Shown: positions 18,093 to 26,966 of the stretch, piece after piece
Layout: each line of letters opens with the position of its first letter
Numbering within the stretch: position 1 is the stretch's first letter
Assembly (NCBI GenBank): GCA_963921305.4
Contig: CAWUEX030000002.1
Span: 2,170,001-2,234,000, forward strand
Length of the DNA: 64,000 nucleotides
Source: CAWUEX02 sp963921305
GTDB taxonomy: Bacteria; Pseudomonadota; Alphaproteobacteria; Rhodospirillales; Rhodospirillaceae
Direction of reading: 5' to 3'
Program-made: the position numbers and the translations under genes
The notes under the pieces: model-generated
The model's input: the letters and a program-made list of their open reading frames with translations, nothing else
What the model was told of the DNA's origin: nothing
The model's database searches: none

Positions 18093-18872
18093 ATGCGTCG
18101 TTTTATCCCCGGCTTGGCCAGTTTTGTCGTTCTCCTGCTGATTTTGGCGCCCGCGTATGCCATGGCGAAAGCGGTCCTGGTGACGGGAGCGAACCGCGGA
18201 ATCGGTCTTGAGTTTGTCCATCACTACGCGGCGGAGGGGTACACGGTCATCGCGACGGCGCGCAACCCCGCGCGCGCGGACGAACTGAACGCCCTGGCCG
18301 CTGAAAACCCGGCAATCAAAGTCGAGGAGCTGAACGTCAACGACTTTGCCGAGATCGATGCACTGGCAGCGAAGTATGCGGATACACCCATCGACATTCT
18401 TATCAACAATGCGGGTATCACCGGCCGTCCGGAACGGCAGCGCTTCGGATCGATCGACTACGCTACCTTCGAAGCGGTGATGAACACCAACGTGCGCGGT
18501 CCGCTCAGGATCACCGAAGCGTTCACGGCTCATCTTACCGCCAGCGACGAGAAAAAAGTCGCCGTGGTTACGTCTAGCGAGGGATCAATTGGTAGCGTCA
18601 CGTCCAACCGCCAGCCCTTCTACCGGGCCAGCAAAGCGGCGATCAATATGGTGATGCGCAACATCGCCTTCAGCCTGAAAGACCAGGGTGTGACCGTGGT
18701 GCTGGTCAATCCCGGGCCAGTCGATACGGACATGATGGCCGCGGCACGTGGGCGTATGCCATTGCGCACCACTGAACTGGCCGTTGATGAAATGGCGGCA
18801 GTGATCGAATCCGCAACGTTGGACCAGACAGCTACGTTCTATCATTTCGACGGCACCGCCTTGCCCTGGTAG
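18093..18872 (+). CDS. SDR-family oxidoreductase with N-terminal signal-like segment
   Basis: This 259-residue protein has an intact short-chain dehydrogenase core: TGANRGIG dinucleotide site, NNAG, a serine-containing VTSSEGSIGS and the catalytic FYRASK (YxxxK). It resembles the C-factor-like subgroup of small SDRs. The 23 residues before MAKAVLVTG form a signal-peptide-like segment (basic MRRF, hydrophobic core, APAYAMA). An AGGAG ribosome site lies five bases before the outer ATG, whereas the inner ATG at 18162 has none, so the longer form is favoured. A periplasmic or membrane-tethered NAD(P)-dependent SDR would be odd. Substrate unknown. Confidence 0.82.
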   Translation: MRRFIPGLASFVVLLLILAPAYAMAKAVLVTGANRGIGLEFVHHYAAEGYTVIATARNPARADELNALAAENPAIKVEELNVNDFAEIDALAAKYADTPIDILINNAGITGRPERQRFGSIDYATFEAVMNTNVRGPLRITEAFTAHLTASDEKKVAVVTSSEGSIGSVTSNRQPFYRASKAAINMVMRNIAFSLKDQGVTVVLVNPGPVDTDMMAAARGRMPLRTTELAVDEMAAVIESATLDQTATFYHFDGTALPW

Positions 18873-18959
18873 GGTGCCATATCGGGGCCCGCATTTCGCC
18901 CCTCCATTGCCGCGTCTGCCAATACCCGGTACTTTTATGCTCTGGCGTGCCGTCGTCAC

Positions 18960-19033
18960 GCGGGTGTAGTTCAATGGTAGAACGAAAGCTTCCCAAGCTT
19001 TAGACGAGGGTTCGATTCCCTTCACCCGCTCCA
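18960..19033 (+). tRNA. tRNA-Gly (anticodon CCC)
   Basis: A cloverleaf can be drawn by eye: acceptor GCGGGTG pairs with CACCCGC, the D arm contains AGTTCAATGGTAGAACG, the anticodon stem AAAGC/GCTTT encloses TTCCCAA (anticodon CCC), and the T arm is GAGGG-TTCGATT-CCCTT. CCA is encoded. Its 3' 37 bases recur 1.9 kb downstream, marking it as an integration site. Confidence 0.95.
18997..19033 (+). repeat. Attachment-site copy inside tRNA-Gly (att, left)
   Basis: This tRNA 3' segment, from the anticodon stem to CCA, matches 20933-20969 at 35 of 37 positions. Such a repeat is what tyrosine-recombinase integration at a tRNA 3' end leaves. This side keeps the intact tRNA gene. Confidence 0.85.
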
Positions 19034-19292
19034 AGTCGCGTCAGTCTATTGAAGGTGAATGGGTAGGTCGCTCTTGCTCAACCTGGGCTATGCGGCCCCA
19101 TAAAGAGTTTATAAATTTTGTCTAATACTCGCCGCCCAATCTATAGCGCTCTCCAAACACTTTATGTGGCTCTGAATAAAAACCGCTTAATTGGTTTGCT
19201 GGTTTGAGACCCGGTCGCTTGCTCAGAATCGGACGTAATGCGCTTTAGAAAATGTGGCAACTCGAGTAGTTGCGTGTGGCGATTGCCGGGAC

Positions 19293-20681
19293 TTAGTTCG
19301 GCTGAGATTTCTTTTTCGTCACTAGACTCAGCTTCTCTGCGTGCTTTTTTGTCGAACGCTCATTCCGTACGTCCTTATCGATAGATGTGCCTGGTTTAAC
19401 CGGCTTTGGCGGTTTCGGCTGCCACTTGCGGAGATGTTGACCTACATTGTCATAAAAGTAGGGCACTTTGGTATCAAACATCTCAATAAATGATTTTCTT
19501 CCAGCGAAGCGTTTCGGATCATCTACAATCATGCAGACTTTAAATGACCTCGGTGCAGTTTTGTTACCTTCTGTAAGAATTGCAGTTGGATCAGCCCGTA
19601 GTTCTTCCAAACTACGCACTGTGTCTGGCGCTCTTGAGGGCCAAACAGCGCTGACTGATATCTGATCGGGCTCGGCTTTGGCCAAATGCCTCAGCAGCCA
19701 ATTCACCCGCGCCTTGCCCGTAGCTTTATCGGCAGGGGCGTTAACTTCCATGTGTATGCTAAGTAGCCGACTCTTCAAATCTGCCTCTACACACAGTTCG
19801 GACGCGGCGTCAGTTATCTCATAACTACCCTTCAATAGATGTTTACGCTCTAAGAGTTCCATATCGTCGGCCAATCTGAGTGACATGTCTTTGCGGTGTT
19901 TATTGCTCATTCTCACTGTCACCTTCGTCGCAAGATGTCTGCTTAAACCCAGAGCCAAGTCTCTCAATTCTTGATGCCAAGAGGCGACTACAGCCTCTGA
20001 TTCCTGTCGAAACCTCTTCAGAGAACCGCCAGTTTGGAGGGTGTCAATTACAGTCTTCCAATCCGTTGGCATCTGAGTCAGGCCAGTAACACCAGCAGAT
20101 TCGTGTGAAAAGAAGCGTACGAATTCCCTTAAAATGAACGCCTGGTCCGGGTCGGTTAGGACTTTGTTTTCTTGCAAAAGGATTGCTTCCGTCAGAATGA
20201 AACTCCAAGACCAGTGGAACAAATCTACCTTCTTAGTTAGTGTCTTTGATATTTGCAGGGGGTGATGATCCGGAAGGGTTGCAAACTGATTCGAAATGGT
20301 AACTACCGTTTCGATTTCACTCTTTCTTGCTAGTCGCAAATATTTTTCAACTTGATCTTTATCTAGATTTGATTTTCCGATCTTGGCCTCGACTAAGGCA
20401 GTCCATTCACTGTTGCCCGACTTTAAACGTATGAGGCCATCAGGCCTGTCTCTGGCGTCGCCCTCCGATTCTGAAAGCACGACTTCTGTGTATGAGTCTA
20501 TCTGGGTTTTTCTCCCAATTCTTTGCCCGATTGACGCTAATATGTTTTGAGCAAACTGAGGAACGGAAGTTAACGTAGCCAAAAACACCGATGTCGCCCT
20601 CTGTTCTTTTCTGTTGTCTGCTATAACTGGGATAAGACGTGCTATCTCGCCAAAGCTGACGTTTGAAGGTAAGTCGTTCAT
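19293..20681 (-). CDS. PD-(D/E)XK nuclease-like protein, island cargo
   Basis: This 462-residue soluble protein starts at an ATG preceded by AGGGGA at a good distance. Residues ~22-110 carry a restriction-endonuclease-like pattern: a helix Glu (KEQRATSVFL, ~26), RPDGLI (Asp81), then ALVEAK (Glu98-x-Lys100) and the following DKDQVEKY helix (Gln110), as in PD-(D/E)XK nucleases. The remainder is helical and basic, ending in Lys-rich sequence, with no domain I recognise. Codon use is more AT-rich than neighbours and it is the only gene in a tRNA-bounded insertion, so it is probably acquired. Anti-phage or DNA-processing function is plausible but untested; a methyltransferase partner is absent. 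Confidence 0.7.
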   Translation of the reverse strand: MNDLPSNVSFGEIARLIPVIADNRKEQRATSVFLATLTSVPQFAQNILASIGQRIGRKTQIDSYTEVVLSESEGDARDRPDGLIRLKSGNSEWTALVEAKIGKSNLDKDQVEKYLRLARKSEIETVVTISNQFATLPDHHPLQISKTLTKKVDLFHWSWSFILTEAILLQENKVLTDPDQAFILREFVRFFSHESAGVTGLTQMPTDWKTVIDTLQTGGSLKRFRQESEAVVASWHQELRDLALGLSRHLATKVTVRMSNKHRKDMSLRLADDMELLERKHLLKGSYEITDAASELCVEADLKSRLLSIHMEVNAPADKATGKARVNWLLRHLAKAEPDQISVSAVWPSRAPDTVRSLEELRADPTAILTEGNKTAPRSFKVCMIVDDPKRFAGRKSFIEMFDTKVPYFYDNVGQHLRKWQPKPPKPVKPGTSIDKDVRNERSTKKHAEKLSLVTKKKSQPN

Positions 20682-20932
20682 ATTCGGGTTCCCCTAGACG
20701 CGAATACTCAAAGTTTTAGTGACTCTTAAAGTTGGCTTATGATGGCCATATATTCAGCTTAAGTTGTTCTAAATTGAAATAGCAACCAATTAGATAATGA
20801 CACGTGTTAGTAGGACGTGGAGGTGCTCTAAGAACCCTCAGGGCAATGAATTTGCATTGGGAAACTTCGATAAGAATCTTGAGCGCAAATCTTTAGGAAG
20901 AGCGATTTGAGTTAGTGATATGCGCTGATGGC
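20682..20932. other. AT-rich gene-free stretch at right end of the mini-island
   Basis: Upstream of the nuclease-like gene and up to the att copy there is no ORF with coding character. It must hold that gene's promoter; I could not assign convincing -35/-10 boxes. Confidence 0.5.
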
Positions 20933-20969
20933 GCTGTAGACGAGGGCTCGATTCCCTTCACCCGCTCCA
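20933..20969 (+). repeat. Attachment-site copy (att, right): partial tRNA-Gly
   Basis: The 37 bases repeat the tRNA-Gly 3' part including the encoded CCA, with two differences (T to G next to the anticodon stem, T to C in the T loop). The 5' half of a tRNA is absent, so this is not a functional gene. Confidence 0.87.
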
Positions 20970-20988
20970 GCGCAATCTCTAGCTTTGC

Positions 20989-21945
20989 TCAATACTGCCC
21001 GAGGAGGCGGCACGCGAAAGCGCGCAAGGGGTGTGCCTTAATCAAGTCCGGCAACGGGAAAGGATGTGTATTTTTCAGGCGCGCGTGACGCTGGCCGTGC
21101 ACCATCTGCCCATAAACGGCCTGAATAACGAAGCGTGGCCGCGAAATTGGATGATAGCCGAAATGATAGCCGAACGTGTCAGCGATAAACATCGACCCCA
21201 TTTTGCCGGAAATGGCGTGGAATTTTGAGCCCAGTTTGTCGAGCAATGTTTCCGCAGATAGCCGATGATCTTTCGCGAAAAAGCCCGATACTGAGGTCTG
21301 ATCTAACCCGCCCTCGCGGCACAACTCAGTCATGCCTTCTAGTGTGTGTGACCGGGGTAGATAAGCGTGCGGCCCACCTGAGTGGTCGACATCGTTCAGG
21401 TAGATAAAGAGTTTGCAAAACTTGAAATCTTCTCGATCCCGGTGGGGTATTTGTGAACCCGCGACTGTTTCGGACGTCGCCGGAGACCGCCAGGAGCAGA
21501 TATCGATTATTGTCGGGGCGACGCCCAGGTGAATTGCGATGATCTCTAAAATATTTGGGTCTGTAATGACTTCAAGCACATGTGGGGCCAGGAATATGTC
21601 CTCGATGCTGTAATAGTCGAGCGACATGTGTGTTTCTATGGGTGTCTTGGACTCGAAGTACGTGTTGATTTCATCGCAGGCTTCTCTCGAGACGCTTTGA
21701 GTAAGTTGAACCCAGCCCTCTCGCGCTAGGGCATCGCCCTGTTGTTGATTCTCACCCTCTATTCCAAGCGCTGAGACGGGGACCTGCCAGGGCGCCGAAC
21801 TGGAAACAGCTTCTGCGATCTGTTCTCGAACGACAGGGTTGTTGGTCGTCTTATTGAGCGACCAGAGAATATGGCTATGCAAAGACTCGGTAGCGTCAAG
21901 TCTATGCAGTCGGATATCTAGCTGACTCAGATCTTTTGTCGTCAT
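20989..21945 (-). CDS. Phytanoyl-CoA dioxygenase (PhyH)-family protein
   Basis: This 318-residue protein fits the Fe(II)/2-oxoglutarate-dependent PhyH family. The facial triad is seen as SQIPHRDREDFKFCKL (HxD), with a distal His in DTFGYHFGYHP followed by an Arg (ISRPRFVIQ) suitable for 2-oxoglutarate. LNDVDHSGGPHAYLPRSHTL is a typical family stretch. It probably hydroxylates a small molecule or a glycan-linked moiety; the substrate is unknown. It sits just outside the right tRNA repeat and is divergent from a TIGR04372-like glycosyltransferase gene, which suggests a surface-modification context. Confidence 0.82.
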   Translation of the reverse strand: MTTKDLSQLDIRLHRLDATESLHSHILWSLNKTTNNPVVREQIAEAVSSSAPWQVPVSALGIEGENQQQGDALAREGWVQLTQSVSREACDEINTYFESKTPIETHMSLDYYSIEDIFLAPHVLEVITDPNILEIIAIHLGVAPTIIDICSWRSPATSETVAGSQIPHRDREDFKFCKLFIYLNDVDHSGGPHAYLPRSHTLEGMTELCREGGLDQTSVSGFFAKDHRLSAETLLDKLGSKFHAISGKMGSMFIADTFGYHFGYHPISRPRFVIQAVYGQMVHGQRHARLKNTHPFPLPDLIKAHPLRAFACRLLGQY

Positions 21946-22009
21946 GACGCGTATATTGTATCAGGAGTTTGGGGTTTCCTGTTGATTCGGTTTTGTAAAC
22001 CATGATGGT

Positions 22010-23176
22010 ATGGTTTGGCGCGGCGGTAAAGAGGATGGGAAAGTGGATGACTTCAGGGTGCTAAGAGGGCGCGCGCCCGAGAAGCCGTTTCGAATTTTTG
22101 CCGTTATAACTTCGATATCATTCGGCCACTTCATTTCGAGTTTATTTTTCGCGAATACGGTAGCAAATCAGTTCGACTATAGCCGTCTCGTCATCCTATA
22201 TCGAAAGGATGCCGACTACAAAGAGCAGCTTGCGCAGCTGGTTCCTAACGCGATTTTAGCGCCCATACCTGAGGGAGAGTTACTGCCGACGCTCGATCTC
22301 ATTAACGGCTTCCCCGATCCGCAGATCTCTAAAGAATTGGTGCACTTTGCTCAGGGCTGGTTCGAAAACCAATTGAACGCTGTCGACTTCGTGATTACCG
22401 ATGACATGTCGTCGAATTCAAACCTATCCGCTTTCCAGAATTTGGCATTTTTGTCGTTTCCGGCGGAACTGGCCGAGCAATGCCGCGAAAAGCTCATCGA
22501 GCTTGGTCTCCGGCCCGACACCTGGTTCTGTACCATGTACTGCCGTGAGCCAGGATACAAATACAAGTCAGGTAAGCCGAACTTTAGAGACGCTGATCCG
22601 TCGACGTTTTTTGCCGCCGCCCGGTATGTGACAGATGAGCTGGGGGGGCAAGTTGTTCGTCTCGGGCATCCAGGAATGACGCCGTTTCCGGAGTCAGGCC
22701 GAATCATTGATTTAAGCAAGATCGAATCCTCGACACTGCTACAAGCTTACGCCGTGTCGCGGTCCAGGTTCATGCTCAGCACACCGTCTGGTCCGCTTAC
22801 TTTTGCCGACGCCTTCGACCGCCACCTTGTTGAGGTAAATGCGGTAGACCTATGGCTCCGAAACCCCAAAAGCCTTGTTCGTACTGTTGATGTCTTCCTT
22901 CAAGATGGCACAGTCGTCAACCAGCAAGCTTACCTGGAAGCCGGCTACGACAAGCTGCGTCTCATGAAGGAACTCAAAGAGAAAAAAGTAAAAGTTGCGC
23001 AAAATACCGCAGACCAAATCTTGGATGTGGTCCGCCAGATCATCGCGACAACCGAACCCATTGACGGCTGGGAGCCGCCCGCGACGCAGAGTCCGGGTGA
23101 GCGCCCCAACGTTATATCATGGCCGCCCCAAGCGATGGGGTCATTGGCCAGGTTTGCGAAACTTTCAGGGGTTTAG
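22010..23176 (+). CDS. TIGR04372-like glycosyltransferase
   Basis: This protein of up to 388 residues resembles the TIGR04372 family of putative glycosyltransferases. The family pattern is seen in WFCTMYCREPGYKYKSG, FFAAARYVTDELGGQVVRLG and RSRFMLSTPSGPLTFADAF followed by VEVNAVDL. No signal or membrane segments are apparent. The start is uncertain: the ATG has no good ribosome site, and a GTG about 31 bp in, preceded by GGGAAA, is an alternative. Base composition is closer to average than the mini-island but lower in GC than the main cluster. Activity is inferred from the family only. Confidence 0.68.
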   Translation: MVWRGGKEDGKVDDFRVLRGRAPEKPFRIFAVITSISFGHFISSLFFANTVANQFDYSRLVILYRKDADYKEQLAQLVPNAILAPIPEGELLPTLDLINGFPDPQISKELVHFAQGWFENQLNAVDFVITDDMSSNSNLSAFQNLAFLSFPAELAEQCREKLIELGLRPDTWFCTMYCREPGYKYKSGKPNFRDADPSTFFAAARYVTDELGGQVVRLGHPGMTPFPESGRIIDLSKIESSTLLQAYAVSRSRFMLSTPSGPLTFADAFDRHLVEVNAVDLWLRNPKSLVRTVDVFLQDGTVVNQQAYLEAGYDKLRLMKELKEKKVKVAQNTADQILDVVRQIIATTEPIDGWEPPATQSPGERPNVISWPPQAMGSLARFAKLSGV

Positions 23177-23310
23177 GCGTCTCTATGGCTTCGGCCACCG
23201 GGCCAGGCGCTCTGACATTCAATCGGCTTAATTTCGCGTGACGTGGGACCAGGGGGGAAGCTGGACACGTGTGGGGCGTCCTCGGCCTCAAGCTTCAGTG
23301 AGGCGGGGGA

Positions 23311-24375
23311 CTAAGCTGCCAAGAAGGCGTTGGTGACGCTCCATTTCTCGACGACCTCCGGATAAAGGCTGCCGAACCCGTTTACATCATGCGCTATAGA
23401 CGCTTTCAAAATTTCTTTCTGCACGGAGGAAAGGTCATCCAAAGTAAAGAGTCTCCCGCTGTCGGCGGCCTTATATATCTGATCGAATGTCCGCATGCGA
23501 TCCTCGAAGAGAGGTTTGCATTTTCCTATGATGCTTTCGCGGAGCTTTGGATGGACCTGATGCCAGTGGAAAGGGTCGGTGCACATGTGCAGTGCTCCTT
23601 GAAGCCCTAAAGATGGCAAGTATTGATTAATGTCGGGATAGTGGTGCAGACATACCTCGCGGCCGTTATATCTGTTGTGGATCGCGTTGTAGTCACCCCG
23701 CCACAAGTCCCCCTCGGCATAGGGCTGGATGCGAATTTCGAGGTTCTCTTCCCGATAATAGAAGCCCCCATATGCCCGTAAGTTTACAACGCGTTTGGAG
23801 CCGATCGAAGTGTGGTAGTTCCGCGAGGAAAGACTTTCATCGCGTGAATCGCCACATATGAGGTCCCAAAGTCTGTTGAGTGTGCCGTCAATTTTTCCGG
23901 CTTTCAAATCTTCGACATCTATAATCACTTGTCGTTTGAAGGTATCTGCTTTGTACGTTCTGTAGGCCTCGTAAGGAGTGATATATCTGGTCACGGCATC
24001 GCCGATAAATTCCTCCATTGTCATTGGCGGGTCGGCTTCGAGGTTTAGCAACGTCCGGATGCGCTTGATGAACGCCGCGTTATTTACCTGAGATACGAAA
24101 CATTCGATGGGGTCGCGGACAACCTGAATGATCAGGTCTCTTCTTGTTGCGCCAAGGACCTGCGACACGATTTCCGGATCGTGGTAGTCCTTAGTCGAAA
24201 TCCCGATGCAATCGATACAGGGGCGGAAATTGCGTTCGTAGGCCATAATATCGTCCAGCGAACGGCTGATGCTTGCATATGGCGCGACATGCATGTGCTT
24301 ATGCAGATTCAAATAATGAATGAGAGAATAACTAGCGTGGGCATGAGGGAGAAGGCACAGGAAATCGTACATCAT
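23311..24375 (-). CDS. Sulfotransferase-like protein (weak)
   Basis: This 354-residue protein is not confidently assigned. IIQVVRDPIECFVSQVNNA resembles the 3'-phosphate (PAPS) motif of sulfotransferases (RdP...S), and the N-terminal FLCLLPHAHASYSLIHYL could be a degenerate 5'-phosphosulfate loop, but the usual Gly-rich/Ser-Thr loop is missing. No membrane segments or signal peptide are visible. Two adjacent ATGs (24375, 24372) can start it. It is convergent with the glycosyltransferase gene. A role in decorating a surface glycan is a guess from context. Confidence 0.55.
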   Translation of the reverse strand: MMYDFLCLLPHAHASYSLIHYLNLHKHMHVAPYASISRSLDDIMAYERNFRPCIDCIGISTKDYHDPEIVSQVLGATRRDLIIQVVRDPIECFVSQVNNAAFIKRIRTLLNLEADPPMTMEEFIGDAVTRYITPYEAYRTYKADTFKRQVIIDVEDLKAGKIDGTLNRLWDLICGDSRDESLSSRNYHTSIGSKRVVNLRAYGGFYYREENLEIRIQPYAEGDLWRGDYNAIHNRYNGREVCLHHYPDINQYLPSLGLQGALHMCTDPFHWHQVHPKLRESIIGKCKPLFEDRMRTFDQIYKAADSGRLFTLDDLSSVQKEILKASIAHDVNGFGSLYPEVVEKWSVTNAFLAA

Positions 24376-24521
24376 TAACCCACTTGGAATGCGAAATACG
24401 GGACCGAAGTCCTAGAGAAACTCGGTAGCCAATTATTTCGCCAAAGTCTCATCGCCAAACATTTCTGTAAAGCTATCACTGAGGATGTCGATGACTGCGC
24501 TCCAAGCCGTGCGCTCGTCCA

Positions 24522-26966
24522 TCAGTTCCCGGCAGATAAATACCCCGACAACTGCGTGTCGACGTCTGGAAGCTCCTTCTCCAGAAGGGTGACCATCTCT
24601 TCGATGCGCGGGATGTCTTGCGCCGTCATTTCGATGAAGGCGCCAATCTCCCCGCAACGCAGGGCGCCGAACTGGCGGCACAGACCCTTGATGGCATGGC
24701 CTTCTTTCTTCGCTTTGTCCAAGTCGCCTTCGGAACACAGATCAGCCAAGGCCACCACATGCTTGTCCAAAGAGTCCTTAAAGTTGGCCAGCATGGGCCG
24801 CACGATATCGCCGCCGAGAGCCTGTTCCAGCCCGTCGATTACCTCCATCGACAAGGTCGGGTAGTCTTCGAAATGAATTATTGTTTCGTCCGCCGGTGCT
24901 GAGTCAGCTCCGTTGCCGGCAGGCGCAACGGCACTTGTGGCGGCCGCGGTGCTCACGGCGCGTGGCGTGGGTTCAACCTGACCTGCCAGCCCGCGAATCT
25001 CCGTCAAGAGCTGGCCCCAGTTGATCGGCTTGGCGATCACCCGGTCGATCCCGGCCTCGGCACATTTTTTCTTGGTGGATTCCTGAAGGTCAGCCGTCAC
25101 CGCGATGATCGGTACAGGCGCTGTGCCGCGTTCCCTTTCTTCTTTGCGGATTTGCGTACTGGCCTCGATGCCGTTCATAACCGGCATGTGCATGTCCATG
25201 AGGATGAAATCGTACGTCTTTGCGCGGCATTTTGCGACCGCTTCCTGGCCGTCGCAGGCGGCGTCGACGGTGTGTCCCGCTTTCTCCATCACCGTTGTAA
25301 CCAAGCGGCGGATCGGTTCGTTGTCGTCTGTGACCAGACCGGACAGGCTCGTGGCCCCCTGTTCCGTTTCGAACTGGTCTGCCAATTCATTGGCGCGCGC
25401 GCTAGCCTCGTGCCGCGCCTTTTCGATGTCCCTCTCTTGCGCTGCCGTCGCTGCCTGCGCGACGAATTCAATTGTGAAGGTCGACCCTTCGCCTTCAACC
25501 GACTCCACCGCGATTGAACCGTTCATTTTCTCCAGCAAAGACTTGGCGATGCTCAAGCCCAAACCGGTTCCGCCGAACTGCCGGGTGGTCGAGCCATCGG
25601 CTTGTTTGAAGGGGTCGAAGATAGTCTTCAGGCGATCAGGCGGAATGTCAATTCCCGTATCCGCGACCGCAATTTTCGTCCGCACTGAGTCTTGGCCAAA
25701 CACCTGCTGGCTGACACGAATGTCGATGCGTCCAGACTGGGTAAACTTAACTGCATTGCTGATCACGTTCGCCACGGTCTGCCGCACCCGCGTTGAGTCG
25801 GCGACGATCGAATCCTGTGCAAGGCCATCCGCGTATAAGTTCAGCGCTAGTCCTTTTTCTTGCGCCAGTGGTTGGAACAGATTGGCGACGCTGCCCATGA
25901 GATCGGCCACGCTGACCGGAGTGAGCTCGAGGTCGAGTTTGCCGGCCTCGATCTTTGAGAAATCCAGAATCTCGTTCAGGAGCGTCGACAGCGCTGCGGC
26001 AGACTCCGACAGTTCGTCCAGTTGTTTGCGCTGTTCAGCGTTCAGTTTGGTCAGGCGCATCAAATCCGTAATGCCGACAATTCCGGTCAGCGGTGTCCGC
26101 AGCTCGTGGCTGATGATGGCCAGGAATTGCGACTTTGCGGCGTTTGCGGCGTTGGCCTCTTCGTTTAGCCGTGCCAGGTCTTCGATTTGTTCCGCTTCGC
26201 GTTCCACCGTGGTCACGTAAGACCGGGTGCCTTGGAGAAAGATGCCGATTTGCACGGCGATAATAGTGACGAGGATAAGCGGCGCAAAAGTGGACAGTAC
26301 GGATTCAAACCGGGTCAGAACGAGCGCCAGTAAGAAGATATTGAAGTTGTATAGGAACAGCCGGGCGATCATGCGCCGGCTATAGGATTGACCCGCGAAC
26401 AAATATTTCACCGGCTCAAAGGAGCGCAATGAACTAAGGGCCGTGCCGCACGCCAGCAACATGCCCGCGGTAGTGACCAGTGCCATTTCGCCACGGTACT
26501 CGTCGTAGCCGATGATATACCCGGTGAGGGAAGTGGCGGTAACGGCCAGGGCGACCGCGAACAGCATCTGCGCTGTGCGTCCCATGTTCCTCAGTGCGGC
26601 CACCAGACATCCCGCGAGCGCCACTTGAGATATGGCCGTGAGCGCGCCCATCGTCGGGGCGCGCACGGTGTCGGGCACAAATTGACTCTGAATCGCGTCC
26701 AGGATGGTGACCCCGGCGGCAATTTCGAAGATGCGCCACAACCCGATGACGGTTGCAATGATCCACATCCGGTTCGAGGCCACAGGGGCTTGGCGGCCGA
26801 CCGGTTTCAGTGCCAGTCCCAGAAAAATAAGAAACAGGCCCAGCGCACTGAAAAAATGCGTGCCCGGTTGGTCGGGCCAGGGCCGGTAGATCCAGGCCTG
26901 TTGCAACGGATAGGCCAGAACGATGAGACCAGCGAAGACGCTCAGCAGTATGCGCGACGGGCTCAT
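24522..26966 (-). CDS. Membrane hybrid sensor histidine kinase (HisKA-HATPase-REC-Hpt)
   Basis: I start at MSPSRILLSV, whose ATG overlaps the stop of the HxlR gene (ATGA); 814 residues. About seven hydrophobic segments fill residues 1-240 with no obvious periplasmic sensor. HisKA has FLAIISHELRTPLTGI, the ATPase has NAVKFTQSG, DTGIDIPPDRL and FGGTGLGLSIAKSLL. A receiver domain follows (TDDNEPIRRL, phosphoacceptor in FILMDMHMPVMNG), and a C-terminal Hpt has KEGHAIKGLCRQFGA. The four-step phosphorelay architecture resembles BarA/ArcB-type kinases. The final output regulator must be encoded elsewhere. Coupling to an HxlR repressor is unusual. Confidence 0.9.
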   Translation of the reverse strand: MSPSRILLSVFAGLIVLAYPLQQAWIYRPWPDQPGTHFFSALGLFLIFLGLALKPVGRQAPVASNRMWIIATVIGLWRIFEIAAGVTILDAIQSQFVPDTVRAPTMGALTAISQVALAGCLVAALRNMGRTAQMLFAVALAVTATSLTGYIIGYDEYRGEMALVTTAGMLLACGTALSSLRSFEPVKYLFAGQSYSRRMIARLFLYNFNIFLLALVLTRFESVLSTFAPLILVTIIAVQIGIFLQGTRSYVTTVEREAEQIEDLARLNEEANAANAAKSQFLAIISHELRTPLTGIVGITDLMRLTKLNAEQRKQLDELSESAAALSTLLNEILDFSKIEAGKLDLELTPVSVADLMGSVANLFQPLAQEKGLALNLYADGLAQDSIVADSTRVRQTVANVISNAVKFTQSGRIDIRVSQQVFGQDSVRTKIAVADTGIDIPPDRLKTIFDPFKQADGSTTRQFGGTGLGLSIAKSLLEKMNGSIAVESVEGEGSTFTIEFVAQAATAAQERDIEKARHEASARANELADQFETEQGATSLSGLVTDDNEPIRRLVTTVMEKAGHTVDAACDGQEAVAKCRAKTYDFILMDMHMPVMNGIEASTQIRKEERERGTAPVPIIAVTADLQESTKKKCAEAGIDRVIAKPINWGQLLTEIRGLAGQVEPTPRAVSTAAATSAVAPAGNGADSAPADETIIHFEDYPTLSMEVIDGLEQALGGDIVRPMLANFKDSLDKHVVALADLCSEGDLDKAKKEGHAIKGLCRQFGALRCGEIGAFIEMTAQDIPRIEEMVTLLEKELPDVDTQLSGYLSAGN

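Larger units (their letters stand above)
19034..20969. mobile_element. Integrase-less tRNA-Gly mini-island
   Basis: The 1.9 kb between the tRNA 3' end and its downstream copy is visibly more AT-rich than the flanks and contains a single large gene, a PD-(D/E)XK-like protein. There is no integrase, excisionase or replication gene. It may be a decayed island or a satellite cassette moved by an integrase supplied in trans. The gene-free ends (19034-19292 and 20682-20932) show no recognisable protein remnant. Confidence 0.75.

Noticed and set aside
20933..20969. Second tRNA-Gly gene
   Set aside because: Only the 3' half is present and no 5' acceptor or D arm precedes it, so it is an attachment remnant.
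20970..24375. Extension of the tRNA-bounded island to include the PhyH, glycosyltransferase and sulfotransferase-like genes
   Set aside because: These lie outside the two repeats and no third copy of the repeat was seen at the far end.
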